The translations under genes were made by a program, and so were the position numbers. Below are positions 16,000 through 24,469 of a stretch of 64,000 nucleotides of DNA, piece by piece; the stretch's first letter is position 1; every line of letters starts with the position of its first letter. The DNA comes from Pseudomonadales bacterium. Lineage in GTDB: Bacteria > Pseudomonadota > Gammaproteobacteria > Pseudomonadales > DC-out160. The stretch covers positions 1 through 64,000 of the forward strand of contig JAHRWA010000075.1 in assembly GCA_019090455.1 (NCBI GenBank). The letters run 5' to 3'. The notes under the pieces are model-generated. The model ran no database searches. It was not told the origin of the DNA and saw only the letters and a list, made by a program, of their open reading frames with translations.

Positions 16000-17302
16000 C
16001 ATTCTGTAAATCCTCACTCCGGAAATGACACGAAAAAGTACTACCCACTCCCAACTCACTTTCAATGGTTAAGCTCGCATGATGCCGAATCAAAATATGC
16101 TTAACGATAGCCAATCCCAAACCCGTACCGCCTGTTTTAACAGACCGGCTTTTATCCGCGCGGTAGAAACGCTCAGTTAATCGCGGCAGATGGATATCGC
16201 TAATACCGATACCTGAATCTCGAACACTCAATACCCCTCCAGTTGGCTCGCTCACCCAGCTCACCCAAATTTCACCATCATCGTCCGTATACTTGATTGC
16301 ATTACTGAGCAGATTGGTAATCACACTTCGAATTTCTCCGGGATTGCCCGTGAGTATGACAGTCTCCGGGCAGACGTTGGTGATCGTTCTATTATCAGTG
16401 CCTACTGCAAAAAGCTCTTCACAAATGTTCTGAGTCAATTTACCCAGATTGATGGCCTCATGAGATTCGGATTCAGTTTCAATTTCTAACTGGGAGAGAG
16501 TCAATAAATCTTTGACCAAACTCTCCATCCGCATTGTTTGACCTAACATTTGTGCAAGCGCTGATTGCCAGTGAGTGGCAGAGAAATCGTTGGCAATCGA
16601 GAAGTCTTGAAACGTTTCAAGATAACCACGTACTACGGTTAAAGGAGTTCTCAATTCATGGGAGACATTGGCAACAAAGTCTTGCCGCATTCGTTCAAGC
16701 TTTATCACATTGGTAACATCGCGGACAAATAACAATTTATCGCGCTTACCAAAGAAGGTAATTCTAATTTGCAAAGTAAGGTAGTCACTCACAGGCGAAG
16801 TGATTTGCAAGTGTTCACCGAACTCTTCCTTGCCTAAATAGGTGGTAAAAAGAGGATCTCGAATTAAATTCACCAGCACTTGATTCTGATCATTGGGATA
16901 CTGCAAACCCAATAACTTTTCGGTTGATTTGTTACTCCATTCTATATGCCCACGTTTATTCAGCATCACTACCCCATCAGGCAAGGAAGAAAACGAGTCG
17001 TGCAAATAATCGATAGTCGCTTTTAACCTGAATGTCTCTTCTTTCTCTCGCCGCCGTAGGTGATATATCCCATCGTAAATCTCGCCCCACACCCCTCTTG
17101 CTTCAGGAGGTTCCTCGGTCGGTTTATCTAACCAATTGCGTATGAGACTCAAATGATAAAGGGTCCGGATAAGATACACAGCCAAACCAATAGAAAGCCC
17201 TATAAAGGGATAGCCAGCAAGATACGACAAACCAAAGAGGCTAAAACATACCACGAGAAATTGAATGACTTCTTGCTTCACAGAATTTGACAAAATAATC
17301 AC
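15989..17302 (-). CDS. phoR: Phosphate regulon sensor histidine kinase PhoR
   Basis: A 437-residue membrane sensor with two N-terminal hydrophobic segments (about residues 12-47), a PAS domain (about 95-200; DSFSSLPDGVVMLNKRGHIE), a HisKA domain with the phosphorylated H215 in FVANVSHELRTPL, and an HATPase domain with NLLSNAIKYT, VRDSGIGIS and GTGLGLAIVKHIL. It controls PhoB according to phosphate supply. phoB lies just upstream (80 bp). The open frame starts at GTG 17302. The last five codons (QNATR) differ from the displaced copy at 12.3 kb and appear to be contributed by inserted DNA; the stop overlaps the convergent toxin gene. Confidence 0.92.
   Translation of the reverse strand: MIILSNSVKQEVIQFLVVCFSLFGLSYLAGYPFIGLSIGLAVYLIRTLYHLSLIRNWLDKPTEEPPEARGVWGEIYDGIYHLRRREKEETFRLKATIDYLHDSFSSLPDGVVMLNKRGHIEWSNKSTEKLLGLQYPNDQNQVLVNLIRDPLFTTYLGKEEFGEHLQITSPVSDYLTLQIRITFFGKRDKLLFVRDVTNVIKLERMRQDFVANVSHELRTPLTVVRGYLETFQDFSIANDFSATHWQSALAQMLGQTMRMESLVKDLLTLSQLEIETESESHEAINLGKLTQNICEELFAVGTDNRTITNVCPETVILTGNPGEIRSVITNLLSNAIKYTDDDGEIWVSWVSEPTGGVLSVRDSGIGISDIHLPRLTERFYRADKSRSVKTGGTGLGLAIVKHILIRHHASLTIESELGVGSTFSCHFRSEDLQNATR
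16007..16100 (-). repeat. phoR 3' end (copy B, within intact gene), direct repeat partner of 12297-12390
   Basis: Right-hand copy of the 94-bp direct repeat (3 mismatches). Together with copy A it brackets about 3.6 kb holding the hsdS tail, the Fic remnant, abiE and the UPF0175/PIN pair, the arrangement expected after integration of an element into a gene 3' end. No integrase gene is present between the copies. Confidence 0.85.
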
Positions 17303-17382
17303 TCTCGCTGATAAAGGGGAAACGCAGTATTAAAGAAAGGGGACATAATATATCGACCTTGATGGTGGGTGAATGCTTTGTC

Positions 17383-18102
17383 TCAACCTCCTTTTTTTAC
17401 ATTAAATCGGTAACCTATACCCCGAATCGTCTCAATGTAACCGCTAGTATCAATCTCAGAAGGAGCCTGTTCTTCAAGGGTTTTGCGTAATCGGCGGATA
17501 TGAACATCCACCGTCCGCTCATCGATATAAACATCACCACCCCATACATTATCGAGAAGTTGCGTCCTCGATAATGCCAAATTCGGACTACGCATAAAAT
17601 ACGATAGCAATTTATATTCAGTAGGCCCCAAGTCAATTGCTTGATCTTCAAGATAAATTTGATGTTCATCCTCATTCACTAACAACGCACCTAACTTAAT
17701 AACGTTATCGCTACTAATACGACGTAGTAAACTCTCTATGCGTACAAGCACCTCCCGAGGCGAAAAGGGTTTCGTAATATAATCATCCGCTCCGTTTTTC
17801 AAGCCCGAGACCAAATCATCTTCCGCCGTCTTTGCCGTCAGCATTATGACAGGAATAGATTTTGTCAGATCATCTCGACGTAATTTACGCAGTATCTCAA
17901 TACCACTCATGGCGGGAAGCATCCAGTCCAGTAATATCAAATCGGGTTTATCGTTATAAATGAGACTAAATGCCTGTTCCCCAGAATCCGCCTCTGTGAC
18001 GCGATATTGAGACATCGACAAAAAGTTTGTCACCATAGCCCGAATAGCAGCCTCATCATCAATAATTAAAATAGTCTTTTGATTCATGTTGCAACATGCC
18101 AT
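17383..18102 (-). CDS. phoB: Phosphate regulon response regulator PhoB
   Basis: A 239-residue OmpR/PhoB-type regulator. The receiver domain (about residues 8-125) has the acidic pair IDDEAA, the phosphorylation Asp in DLILLDWMLPAMSG, and the conserved K in YITKPFSPREVL. The winged-helix DNA-binding domain (about 135-235) has TEYKLLSYFMRSP, RTQLLDNVWG, VDVHIRRLRKTLE and the final IRGIGYRF. It activates phosphate-starvation genes at Pho boxes. ATG codons at 18102 and 18087 are both possible; the second gives the usual MNQKTILIIDDE beginning. phoR follows on the same strand. Confidence 0.94.
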   Translation of the reverse strand: MACCNMNQKTILIIDDEAAIRAMVTNFLSMSQYRVTEADSGEQAFSLIYNDKPDLILLDWMLPAMSGIEILRKLRRDDLTKSIPVIMLTAKTAEDDLVSGLKNGADDYITKPFSPREVLVRIESLLRRISSDNVIKLGALLVNEDEHQIYLEDQAIDLGPTEYKLLSYFMRSPNLALSRTQLLDNVWGGDVYIDERTVDVHIRRLRKTLEEQAPSEIDTSGYIETIRGIGYRFNVKKGG

Positions 18103-18336
18103 CCATTCAAATTCCGCTGTCAGTATCCCTTGCTCAATTACTTTCTCAGCTGAATCCCTGCTTCTAGCAGAATGATATACGATGAAGTGTTCCTATAGAA
18201 CATCAATAATAGAAAATAGAGCATCAATAACAGGAAAAAAGATTATGTGGGTGAGGGTAAGGACGAGAGTGAAAATTATAAATACACGATGACTATCTTG
18301 AAAAAAAGCAGAAACCGTATCCTAATTGACTTGGAT

Positions 18337-19554
18337 CTAGAACAATTCAACAGAATCTGCATCATCATTGTGATCACCAGACTGCATCTGTTCATTACTT
18401 AAATCCCGAACGCGGGTAATCGAACTCATCAAGGTGAGGAAATGCCCCTCCAATGCGTCATTCGTTTGATACAACATTTCCAAAGAATCGAGCGCACCAG
18501 TGGACAGACCTAAGAGATGTTCTTCTTGGTTTTCATTGAGATCCAATGACATGGCTGCTATTTCGAGTTTGCCGGATAAGTCCTGCATTATATTTCGGGA
18601 GTGATTTTGGGTATCCGCTGACAATTGCCTCATCATATCCATAATGGACATGACTTTACCGTGTTGCTCACCAATCAATTCATTCACCATAATAGTACGC
18701 ACTCGCGCCTCCACCACTGGGCCCATTTGACAGATCAGATCCTTGATTCGGCCATACCGAGTAGCGTCTTGCCAGGGCGCGTTACTAATCATAATAACAA
18801 CATGATTTAGTCTCAGCAGTAGTAATCGTTTGTGTTCAATAAAATGCGCATTGGATGCGTGAGCATCGGATAATATTTTTTGTATGGATACACTGACATC
18901 GCTATCGGAAAACACATACGCATCGTGACCGTCGTCGATTTGCAAATACGATTTGACGCCAAGACCGTTGAGCACTTTAAATAAGGTGGCACTCACTTCA
19001 TCATAAGTCACGGCATTACCGAGATTCTCCACTAACTGCATGACATACCCGATTTCCGAGGCTGCAACCATTGCTGATTTCGCCGTATCGGACGCCGATT
19101 TATATTGCTCTTCTAGTTGAACATGCTCAGCGTGAACTTGATAACCTGAAATTAAATTTACTGTGATTTGTTCGGCAGTAAAGGGTGCAAAAAAAATCGA
19201 CTCTACATCCAACTCCCCAAGATGTTTCACCAGCTCTTCTTGTGCAGTCTCTTGTGTAATCACGACCCAATAGGGAGGAACGGAACAGCTGTCTGATGCA
19301 GTTTTTTTAGCCTGAGTTAGTATTTTTGAGGCCATGACAATATCATCTAACAAGATAATGACGATATGAGGGTCTGTCTGTGACATGATATCACTAAGAG
19401 TGACGGTCAATTCTTTTTCGCTCTGCTCAGCAAGTGGCAATTTACGTATATTGACTCGAAATTTATCTAAGGTACCTTCTAATAGACCGGCGTCAGCCGT
19501 GCTGGAAGTTAAGCCCAGCACACCCAGTTCTGATGGATTTACCACTTTAAGCAT
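18337..19554 (-). CDS. Regulator-like protein: degenerate receiver plus GAF-like module and coiled coil
   Basis: A 405-residue cytoplasmic protein I cannot name. Residues 1-150 have the alternating alpha/beta spacing of a response-regulator receiver (PHIVIILLDD, PPYWVVITQE, DVESIFFAPFTAEQI) but no clear phosphorylation site in the usual context. Residues 150-170 form a linker helix. Residues 165-300 look like a GAF-like sensor (VTYDEVSATLFKVLNGLGV, then LLLLRLNHVVIMISNAPW, then YGRIKDLICQMGPVVEARV). Residues 300-400 are helical with an acidic tail. The middle module resembles the N-terminal half of the histidine kinase at 58048. It is probably a signalling adaptor; there is no output domain. 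Confidence 0.6.
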   Translation of the reverse strand: MLKVVNPSELGVLGLTSSTADAGLLEGTLDKFRVNIRKLPLAEQSEKELTVTLSDIMSQTDPHIVIILLDDIVMASKILTQAKKTASDSCSVPPYWVVITQETAQEELVKHLGELDVESIFFAPFTAEQITVNLISGYQVHAEHVQLEEQYKSASDTAKSAMVAASEIGYVMQLVENLGNAVTYDEVSATLFKVLNGLGVKSYLQIDDGHDAYVFSDSDVSVSIQKILSDAHASNAHFIEHKRLLLLRLNHVVIMISNAPWQDATRYGRIKDLICQMGPVVEARVRTIMVNELIGEQHGKVMSIMDMMRQLSADTQNHSRNIMQDLSGKLEIAAMSLDLNENQEEHLLGLSTGALDSLEMLYQTNDALEGHFLTLMSSITRVRDLSNEQMQSGDHNDDADSVELF

Positions 19555-19708
19555 CTCCTTTGCTACAACTCTCCATTAACCAATAGGTAATCCTTCTTAT
19601 CCCTATTGCTATGAGTATAGTCAAACAGCGACAATATTCTCAATGTCTAACAAATAAGAAAGTGTCGCCCAAATATAGCTAATAACGACAAACTACCCGC
19701 CCATTGAT

Positions 19709-20023
19709 TTATTGAGGAGGAGGAGGACCACCACCGCCTAGGCTTGTACCGCCACAGGAATTAACCGCATTATCATCCAATTCACCATAAAAAGTCGGCC
19801 CGATAATGTAAGGGAATTTAGGTGTGGAGCCGTCAGTACTTTCTACCGTGATATGATAGTGATAGCCCAAGTCGTCATGATCATGGCCGTTATGCTCGTC
19901 GAGATACTCTGCACTACTGCCTACCAAACTAGAGTCGTGATAATAATCCTCGAAAAACAAACCACTCGCAGCGCTAACGCTATTACCCGATTTAGGTGTT
20001 TCGGCTAAATAGTGAAGAGTGTT
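19709..20023 (-). pseudogene. C-terminal fragment of a YHYH-domain secreted protein
   Basis: The open frame from 20023 reads NTLHYLAETPKSG, then LFFEDYYHDSSLVGSSAEYL, then the signature DDLGYHYHITVESTDG and FPYIIGPTFYGE, and ends in a Gly/Pro-rich tail GGGGPPPPQ, all as in the C-terminus of YHYH-domain proteins. A stop codon at 20024-20026 and the lack of any signal peptide or upstream domain show that the N-terminal two thirds are missing. The annotatable start (TTG 19960) lies inside the domain, so this is a truncated relic rather than a small gene. An imperfect 16-bp tandem duplication lies beside the break. Confidence 0.65.
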
Positions 20024-20059
20024 TCAGGAAGAATGTGGCGGTATTTTTTCTGTTATTTT

Positions 20060-20091
20060 TAATAATAGCTATCTCTAATAATAGCTATTTC
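20060..20091. repeat. 16-bp tandem repeat, 2 copies
   Basis: TAATAATAGCTATCTC followed by TAATAATAGCTATTTC (one mismatch), 19 bp beyond the 3' end of the FKBP gene and next to the truncated YHYH fragment. Confidence 0.8.
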
Positions 20092-20109
20092 TTATGGCAA
20101 CTAATTAGA

Positions 20110-20583
20110 CTAATCATTAATTCCTATCAATTCCACATCAAAAATCAAGGTTGATCCCGGTGCGATTTTGCCTGCCGCTCTATTGCCATATGCTAGTTTA
20201 CTAGGGATGAAAAAACGGGTTTTATCCCCGACAACCATCAACTGAACGCCTTCGGTCCATCCTCGGATAACTTGGCTCAATCCAAAAGCGATAGGCTGAC
20301 CTCTATCCACTGAACTATCAAACACAGTACCGTCGAGGAGAGTGCCATGATAATGCACTGTCACTCTATCGCGTGCTTTGGGATGAACATCGCCATCGCC
20401 TTGCTTAAGCTCAAGATATTGCAGACCGGAGGCCGTTGTCTTCACCCCCGGCTCCTTGGTATTTTTCTCCAAAAAATCAGCGCCAATTTGGATGTTCTCT
20501 TTCGCATTGCCACTACCAGCAAACACTCGTAATGCAACAAAGGCAATGACAACCACAGCAACAATAGCAATAAAAATCTTCAT
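20110..20583 (-). CDS. Membrane-anchored FKBP-type peptidyl-prolyl cis-trans isomerase
   Basis: A 157-residue protein. Residues 1-22 (MKIFIAIVAVVVIAFVALRV) form an N-terminal membrane anchor or uncleaved signal, then a short helical linker (NIQIGADFLEKN), then an FKBP domain (about 50-155). Conserved FKBP text includes VTVHYHGTLLDGTVFDSS, RGQPIAFGLSQVIRGWTEG, FFIPSKLAYG and GSTLIFDVELIGI. It catalyses proline isomerisation during folding of exported proteins in the periplasm. It stands alone between the lipoprotein gene and the YHYH relic. Confidence 0.93.
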   Translation of the reverse strand: MKIFIAIVAVVVIAFVALRVFAGSGNAKENIQIGADFLEKNTKEPGVKTTASGLQYLELKQGDGDVHPKARDRVTVHYHGTLLDGTVFDSSVDRGQPIAFGLSQVIRGWTEGVQLMVVGDKTRFFIPSKLAYGNRAAGKIAPGSTLIFDVELIGIND

Positions 20584-20680
20584 AGTTTATTCCGAATAAA
20601 GTGAAATACACACGAATGTGCGGACGACAAATCTTATCATAGCCGGTACCCCTGAGATACCGGCAATATGGACGACTCTA

Positions 20681-22228
20681 CTAGTCCAACACAAGATCAA
20701 ATGCACCACTCCAATCTACGCCATTGGGGTATACGCTTTCTAAATAGGTCGCGTTTTCAATTGCTTCGCTTCTCCAATCCTGAGGATCTGTGCCTTGATT
20801 TTGTTCCTGGCCTTCAAAACCATCCTGGAAAACAGCGTTAAGCAGCTCATCACAATTATCGCCGATATTTTCACAAAGCCCTTGGGTAAAATAATCTAAA
20901 TCGAGATCCAAATAGGAAACCATCATATCCAGTGACGGATCTATTTCAGTGCCACCCGTGGCTGGAGTCGTGCGCCCACCTAAGAATTCACTTTCACTAA
21001 TACTTTTTTCTATCCAATCCCAAGGTTGTATTGATTGTTGGTCATCATCAAAGAAATAGATATCAGATTTATCCATCAGATAATCACCTAGATGATTATT
21101 GGATGATATTTCTAGTGGCAGCGCCAAAGAATCTATCTGGGCTATGGCTGCACCTTCACCCATTTGATTCGATACGGCGAATAATGTGACTTCGGGCACT
21201 GCCATCCCATTATCCATGTCACTGTTCACCTCCAACCACTGGCCTTTCGTCTCAATAATACCTTGTGCCTGGAAAACCGTGGTCAACGGATTCACATCCA
21301 GCGCCTTGATCACTTTAATCCGAAAACCGGTGGCAAACTCATGCTCATCATCGAATTCCATAAACATATCCGTCACCCGCTGCGTGGACGATTTGGAAAA
21401 ATCCATCCTCATCTTTATCGGCTCCTCTTCATCCAGATCAGGGTTTATGGCCAACGCATCAACAATAATTTTTCCTGTAAACTCCTCTTCCGAATCCCCA
21501 ATCCAAGTAATGAAAAACTGGGGAGTTGATTCGGTAGTCGGCGGAGTGCTTTGATCAAAGCCGTAATAAAGCTTCATAGTGATCTGATCTAGACTTTGAA
21601 TACCTTCATCAACATCGCCATCGACACTAACATCACTGGAATCTGATTCCGAAAAGAAGATGCTAGTGCTATGAACGCTGTAATGAGTCGGTTCTTCCGG
21701 GTCGTAGAATTCTGATGCTGTATCATTGTCAGCTGCCGTGATCACGCCATTTTTTTCAACAAATTCAGAAAAACTGACTAAAGTGTCACTAATACAGGAC
21801 CAAGAGGCGACGGTAGAAACCATAAACTTCGTCATCTCATACCCGTTCCGCATAAAATCATCATCCTCCGACCCCATAAAGGAGCAAGGTTGATTGCTGG
21901 TTTGAGCGGCTGTCGCAGTAATTTGCGCGCGTTCACCATTAACATTTACCATTTTAGAGGCTTGCACTCGCTTCGACGCGTTCCGAGATACCGATTGCGC
22001 GGCCAATAGGATAGGCTCGCCCCCCGTTAAGCTATCGGGTAAATTGAGATTCAAATTCAGCGCCGAGTATTCACCTCCCTCTTCTCCCGTCGGATTTTCG
22101 TCATCTGAAGCACCACATCCTAGAAGTAATGAGCTACCAAGGAGCGTTACTGCCATGTAAAGAGGTCGCCTATTTACTGGAGTTGAAAATAGTTTATTCA
22201 CCTTTCTATTCACTTTTTGATTCACCAT
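20681..22228 (-). CDS. Hypothetical lipoprotein
   Basis: A 515-residue exported protein with a lipobox: a basic N-region (MVNQKVNRKVNK, NRRPLY), a hydrophobic stretch MAVTLLGSSLLLGC, and the acylated Cys near residue 38, followed by an acidic linker (ASDDENPTGEEGG). The rest is Asp/Glu-rich, beta-rich and contains no family I recognise. It has a few Cys residues (CSFMGSEDD; CENIGDNCDE) that could form disulphides. It is divergent from the M48 protease gene, with about 240 bp between them. Outer-membrane lipoprotein of unknown role. Confidence 0.75.
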   Translation of the reverse strand: MVNQKVNRKVNKLFSTPVNRRPLYMAVTLLGSSLLLGCGASDDENPTGEEGGEYSALNLNLNLPDSLTGGEPILLAAQSVSRNASKRVQASKMVNVNGERAQITATAAQTSNQPCSFMGSEDDDFMRNGYEMTKFMVSTVASWSCISDTLVSFSEFVEKNGVITAADNDTASEFYDPEEPTHYSVHSTSIFFSESDSSDVSVDGDVDEGIQSLDQITMKLYYGFDQSTPPTTESTPQFFITWIGDSEEEFTGKIIVDALAINPDLDEEEPIKMRMDFSKSSTQRVTDMFMEFDDEHEFATGFRIKVIKALDVNPLTTVFQAQGIIETKGQWLEVNSDMDNGMAVPEVTLFAVSNQMGEGAAIAQIDSLALPLEISSNNHLGDYLMDKSDIYFFDDDQQSIQPWDWIEKSISESEFLGGRTTPATGGTEIDPSLDMMVSYLDLDLDYFTQGLCENIGDNCDELLNAVFQDGFEGQEQNQGTDPQDWRSEAIENATYLESVYPNGVDWSGAFDLVLD

Positions 22229-22469
22229 TACAGCCGCCTATCGAGATCGTGTTGCGTTAACTTGGATTTGATTGATTAGATTGTCCTGCACTGATCTATA
22301 GACTCAGACAGTTTGAATATTTGAAAAATAATTCAAACTTCTTAAAATTGGGTGTCTAGAGTAGGTGTAGGCCGATAAAATCAGTAGCACAGGCGACTGT
22401 TTTAGCTATTTCATTAAAAACACAATTATTTTTTCACAACTCAGAATGGTTATAGGCGTCAAAATAAAG

Positions 22470-24377
22470 ATGAATCCCTTTCAATTTATCAACAAGATAC
22501 ATTCCCTTGGGGTCACAATTATCCTTGCTACGTGTCTTATTTCTCAAACCTTCGGTGCAGATTACAGTTCCAACAACAGTTCCAACGACAGCGCCAAATA
22601 CAGCTCAACCCAAGCTCCGCTCAATGCGAACCAGTCTATTCATTACTGGAAGCCTCACGTCATCTCACATAAAGGTGACAAACATGTTGCGCGGGCGCAT
22701 CAAATTTTCGAACGCCTATTACGGGGCTGGGAAGCATCGCGTATTCATCCCGATCTGTATGTGGTGAATTCCACCGCTGGACCCTGGGCCGCCTCCTTGG
22801 CAGATGGCAACATCTTATTAAGTCGTTCCGCCATTGACCTTTGCTTTTCGAAAGGGACTGAACGCGGGCAGGACTTATTGGCTTTTGTACTGGCCCATGA
22901 ATTAGCCCACCAACGTGCCGATGATCTATGGCATCAGAAATTCTTCCGCATGATAGGCAATCAAGCTTCGGACATTCAACAACAATTGAATCACGGTTTA
23001 GCTGACCCTAAACACTCCATCGCACAAGTGGAGAGCATTGAAGCGCAGGCAGATCATGACGGTATTATTATGATGGCAACGGTGGGGTTTGAGCCTGCCC
23101 GTATTGTGGAGGATCAGGATTTTTTCACCCTTTGGGTAGAGAGTTTATGGAAAGCGCCCTGCGAACAGAATTCTGAAGGAGCCTGTAGCCAAGCAAAAAT
23201 CCGTGCACTACGAACGCGAACGCAATTGAGAGAGCTGATCCAACATGCCACGGTATACGAACTCGGTGTGCAAGCGATGGTTGCACAACAATTCGAATTA
23301 GCACGAGAATACTTTATTGGGTTTGGAAAACACTTTCCTGGACATGTGGTTCATACCGCTATTGCTTTAACGTATTTAATGCCCGCCATTGAGCTTGATC
23401 GTTCCATTTCTCAATTGATGCAAAAACCTCAATTATATTATCCGCTTTACTTAGCGGCATCTCCGCCCTTGGAGAACATCACGGAACGCTCATCTGAAAA
23501 ACGAGGATTACGGTTGCAAGCACAACAACAGAAGCGCAACCGCTTAGTTAAAAAATCACAAGAATATCTCAACAAAGCCATTCAACTGGCACCTGACAGA
23601 ACGGAATCACACTTGATGCTAGCCAGCAGCTATCTGATGTTGGACAACATCCCCATGGCACGAGGCATTATTCAAGGAAATTATGAGCCTGAATTTGGCA
23701 GCGATAATGCCTCGGCATTAGCACTGGCTTTGATTGAGATACGGGAGGAAAAATATAAAATGGCGGCATCACATTTGATCAAATTGCAAAACAAGTCACT
23801 CACATCTGATCAACCACTGCTAGAGTATGCGGCTGTCGCTAACCTGGCCAATGTCACGGCTCAGCTTGAAGGGGCCGAAGCTGCCGAAGCCATATGGCTG
23901 CAATCGGCCTCACTTCAACAGCACCGTGGTAATTCCATGGCTTTTCAATTATCACTTTCACAGTTATCTACGAGACAGTTATCCACGACACGACCCTCCC
24001 CAGCACACCAGCAGCCGGCGCAAATGGAAGGCATGCGGGTGGGGGATGTGTTAGACCCTCGAATTCTGGAAATGGATAAAGTCGAAGTCTCAACACTATG
24101 GCTACAGGGAGACCCCCTACAGCGGTTACGCTTAGACAATGGCATTAGCATCATCGTTGGCCAAAAAAACCGGGTTGTCGCAATATGGCAAGAGTCCCTG
24201 GATGAAGCTACTATCTTCGGACTCAATATGGGTGACGATGCATCCCGAATATCAAAAGTGCTGGGGTTACCGAATAGGACTATCCCGTTTAGCGCCGGGG
24301 AGTATCTCGCTTTTGATGATATCGGGTTGGCATTAAAAGTGGATCATCAGCAGATTCATGGCTGGTTTCTTTACTAG
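22470..24377 (+). CDS. Secreted M48-family zinc metalloprotease with TPR-like C-terminus
   Basis: About 635 residues. The start at 22470 gives a standard signal peptide (MNPFQFINKIHSLGVTIILA, cleavage near TFGA); an ATG at 22446 is in frame but adds 8 residues before it. The zinc site is HELAH (H143, E144, H147), with the second-helix acidic ligand in VESIEAQADHDG about 45 residues later. The C-terminal half is helical, with repeat-like units (LNKAIQLAPDRTESHLMLAS), as in periplasmic BepA-like proteases that act on outer-membrane proteins. It is the first gene of the plus-strand cluster leading into the sigma/anti-sigma/caspase genes; 92 bp separate it from the sigma-like gene. Confidence 0.82.
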   Translation: MNPFQFINKIHSLGVTIILATCLISQTFGADYSSNNSSNDSAKYSSTQAPLNANQSIHYWKPHVISHKGDKHVARAHQIFERLLRGWEASRIHPDLYVVNSTAGPWAASLADGNILLSRSAIDLCFSKGTERGQDLLAFVLAHELAHQRADDLWHQKFFRMIGNQASDIQQQLNHGLADPKHSIAQVESIEAQADHDGIIMMATVGFEPARIVEDQDFFTLWVESLWKAPCEQNSEGACSQAKIRALRTRTQLRELIQHATVYELGVQAMVAQQFELAREYFIGFGKHFPGHVVHTAIALTYLMPAIELDRSISQLMQKPQLYYPLYLAASPPLENITERSSEKRGLRLQAQQQKRNRLVKKSQEYLNKAIQLAPDRTESHLMLASSYLMLDNIPMARGIIQGNYEPEFGSDNASALALALIEIREEKYKMAASHLIKLQNKSLTSDQPLLEYAAVANLANVTAQLEGAEAAEAIWLQSASLQQHRGNSMAFQLSLSQLSTRQLSTTRPSPAHQQPAQMEGMRVGDVLDPRILEMDKVEVSTLWLQGDPLQRLRLDNGISIIVGQKNRVVAIWQESLDEATIFGLNMGDDASRISKVLGLPNRTIPFSAGEYLAFDDIGLALKVDHQQIHGWFLY

Positions 24378-24469
24378 ACAACACTTTTTACCATCAGCGA
24401 CAAAACTAATAGATTTTTGTAGATGAGCAAAGCAAAACAAAACAAACAAGGAAAACAAAGCCTCAATCC

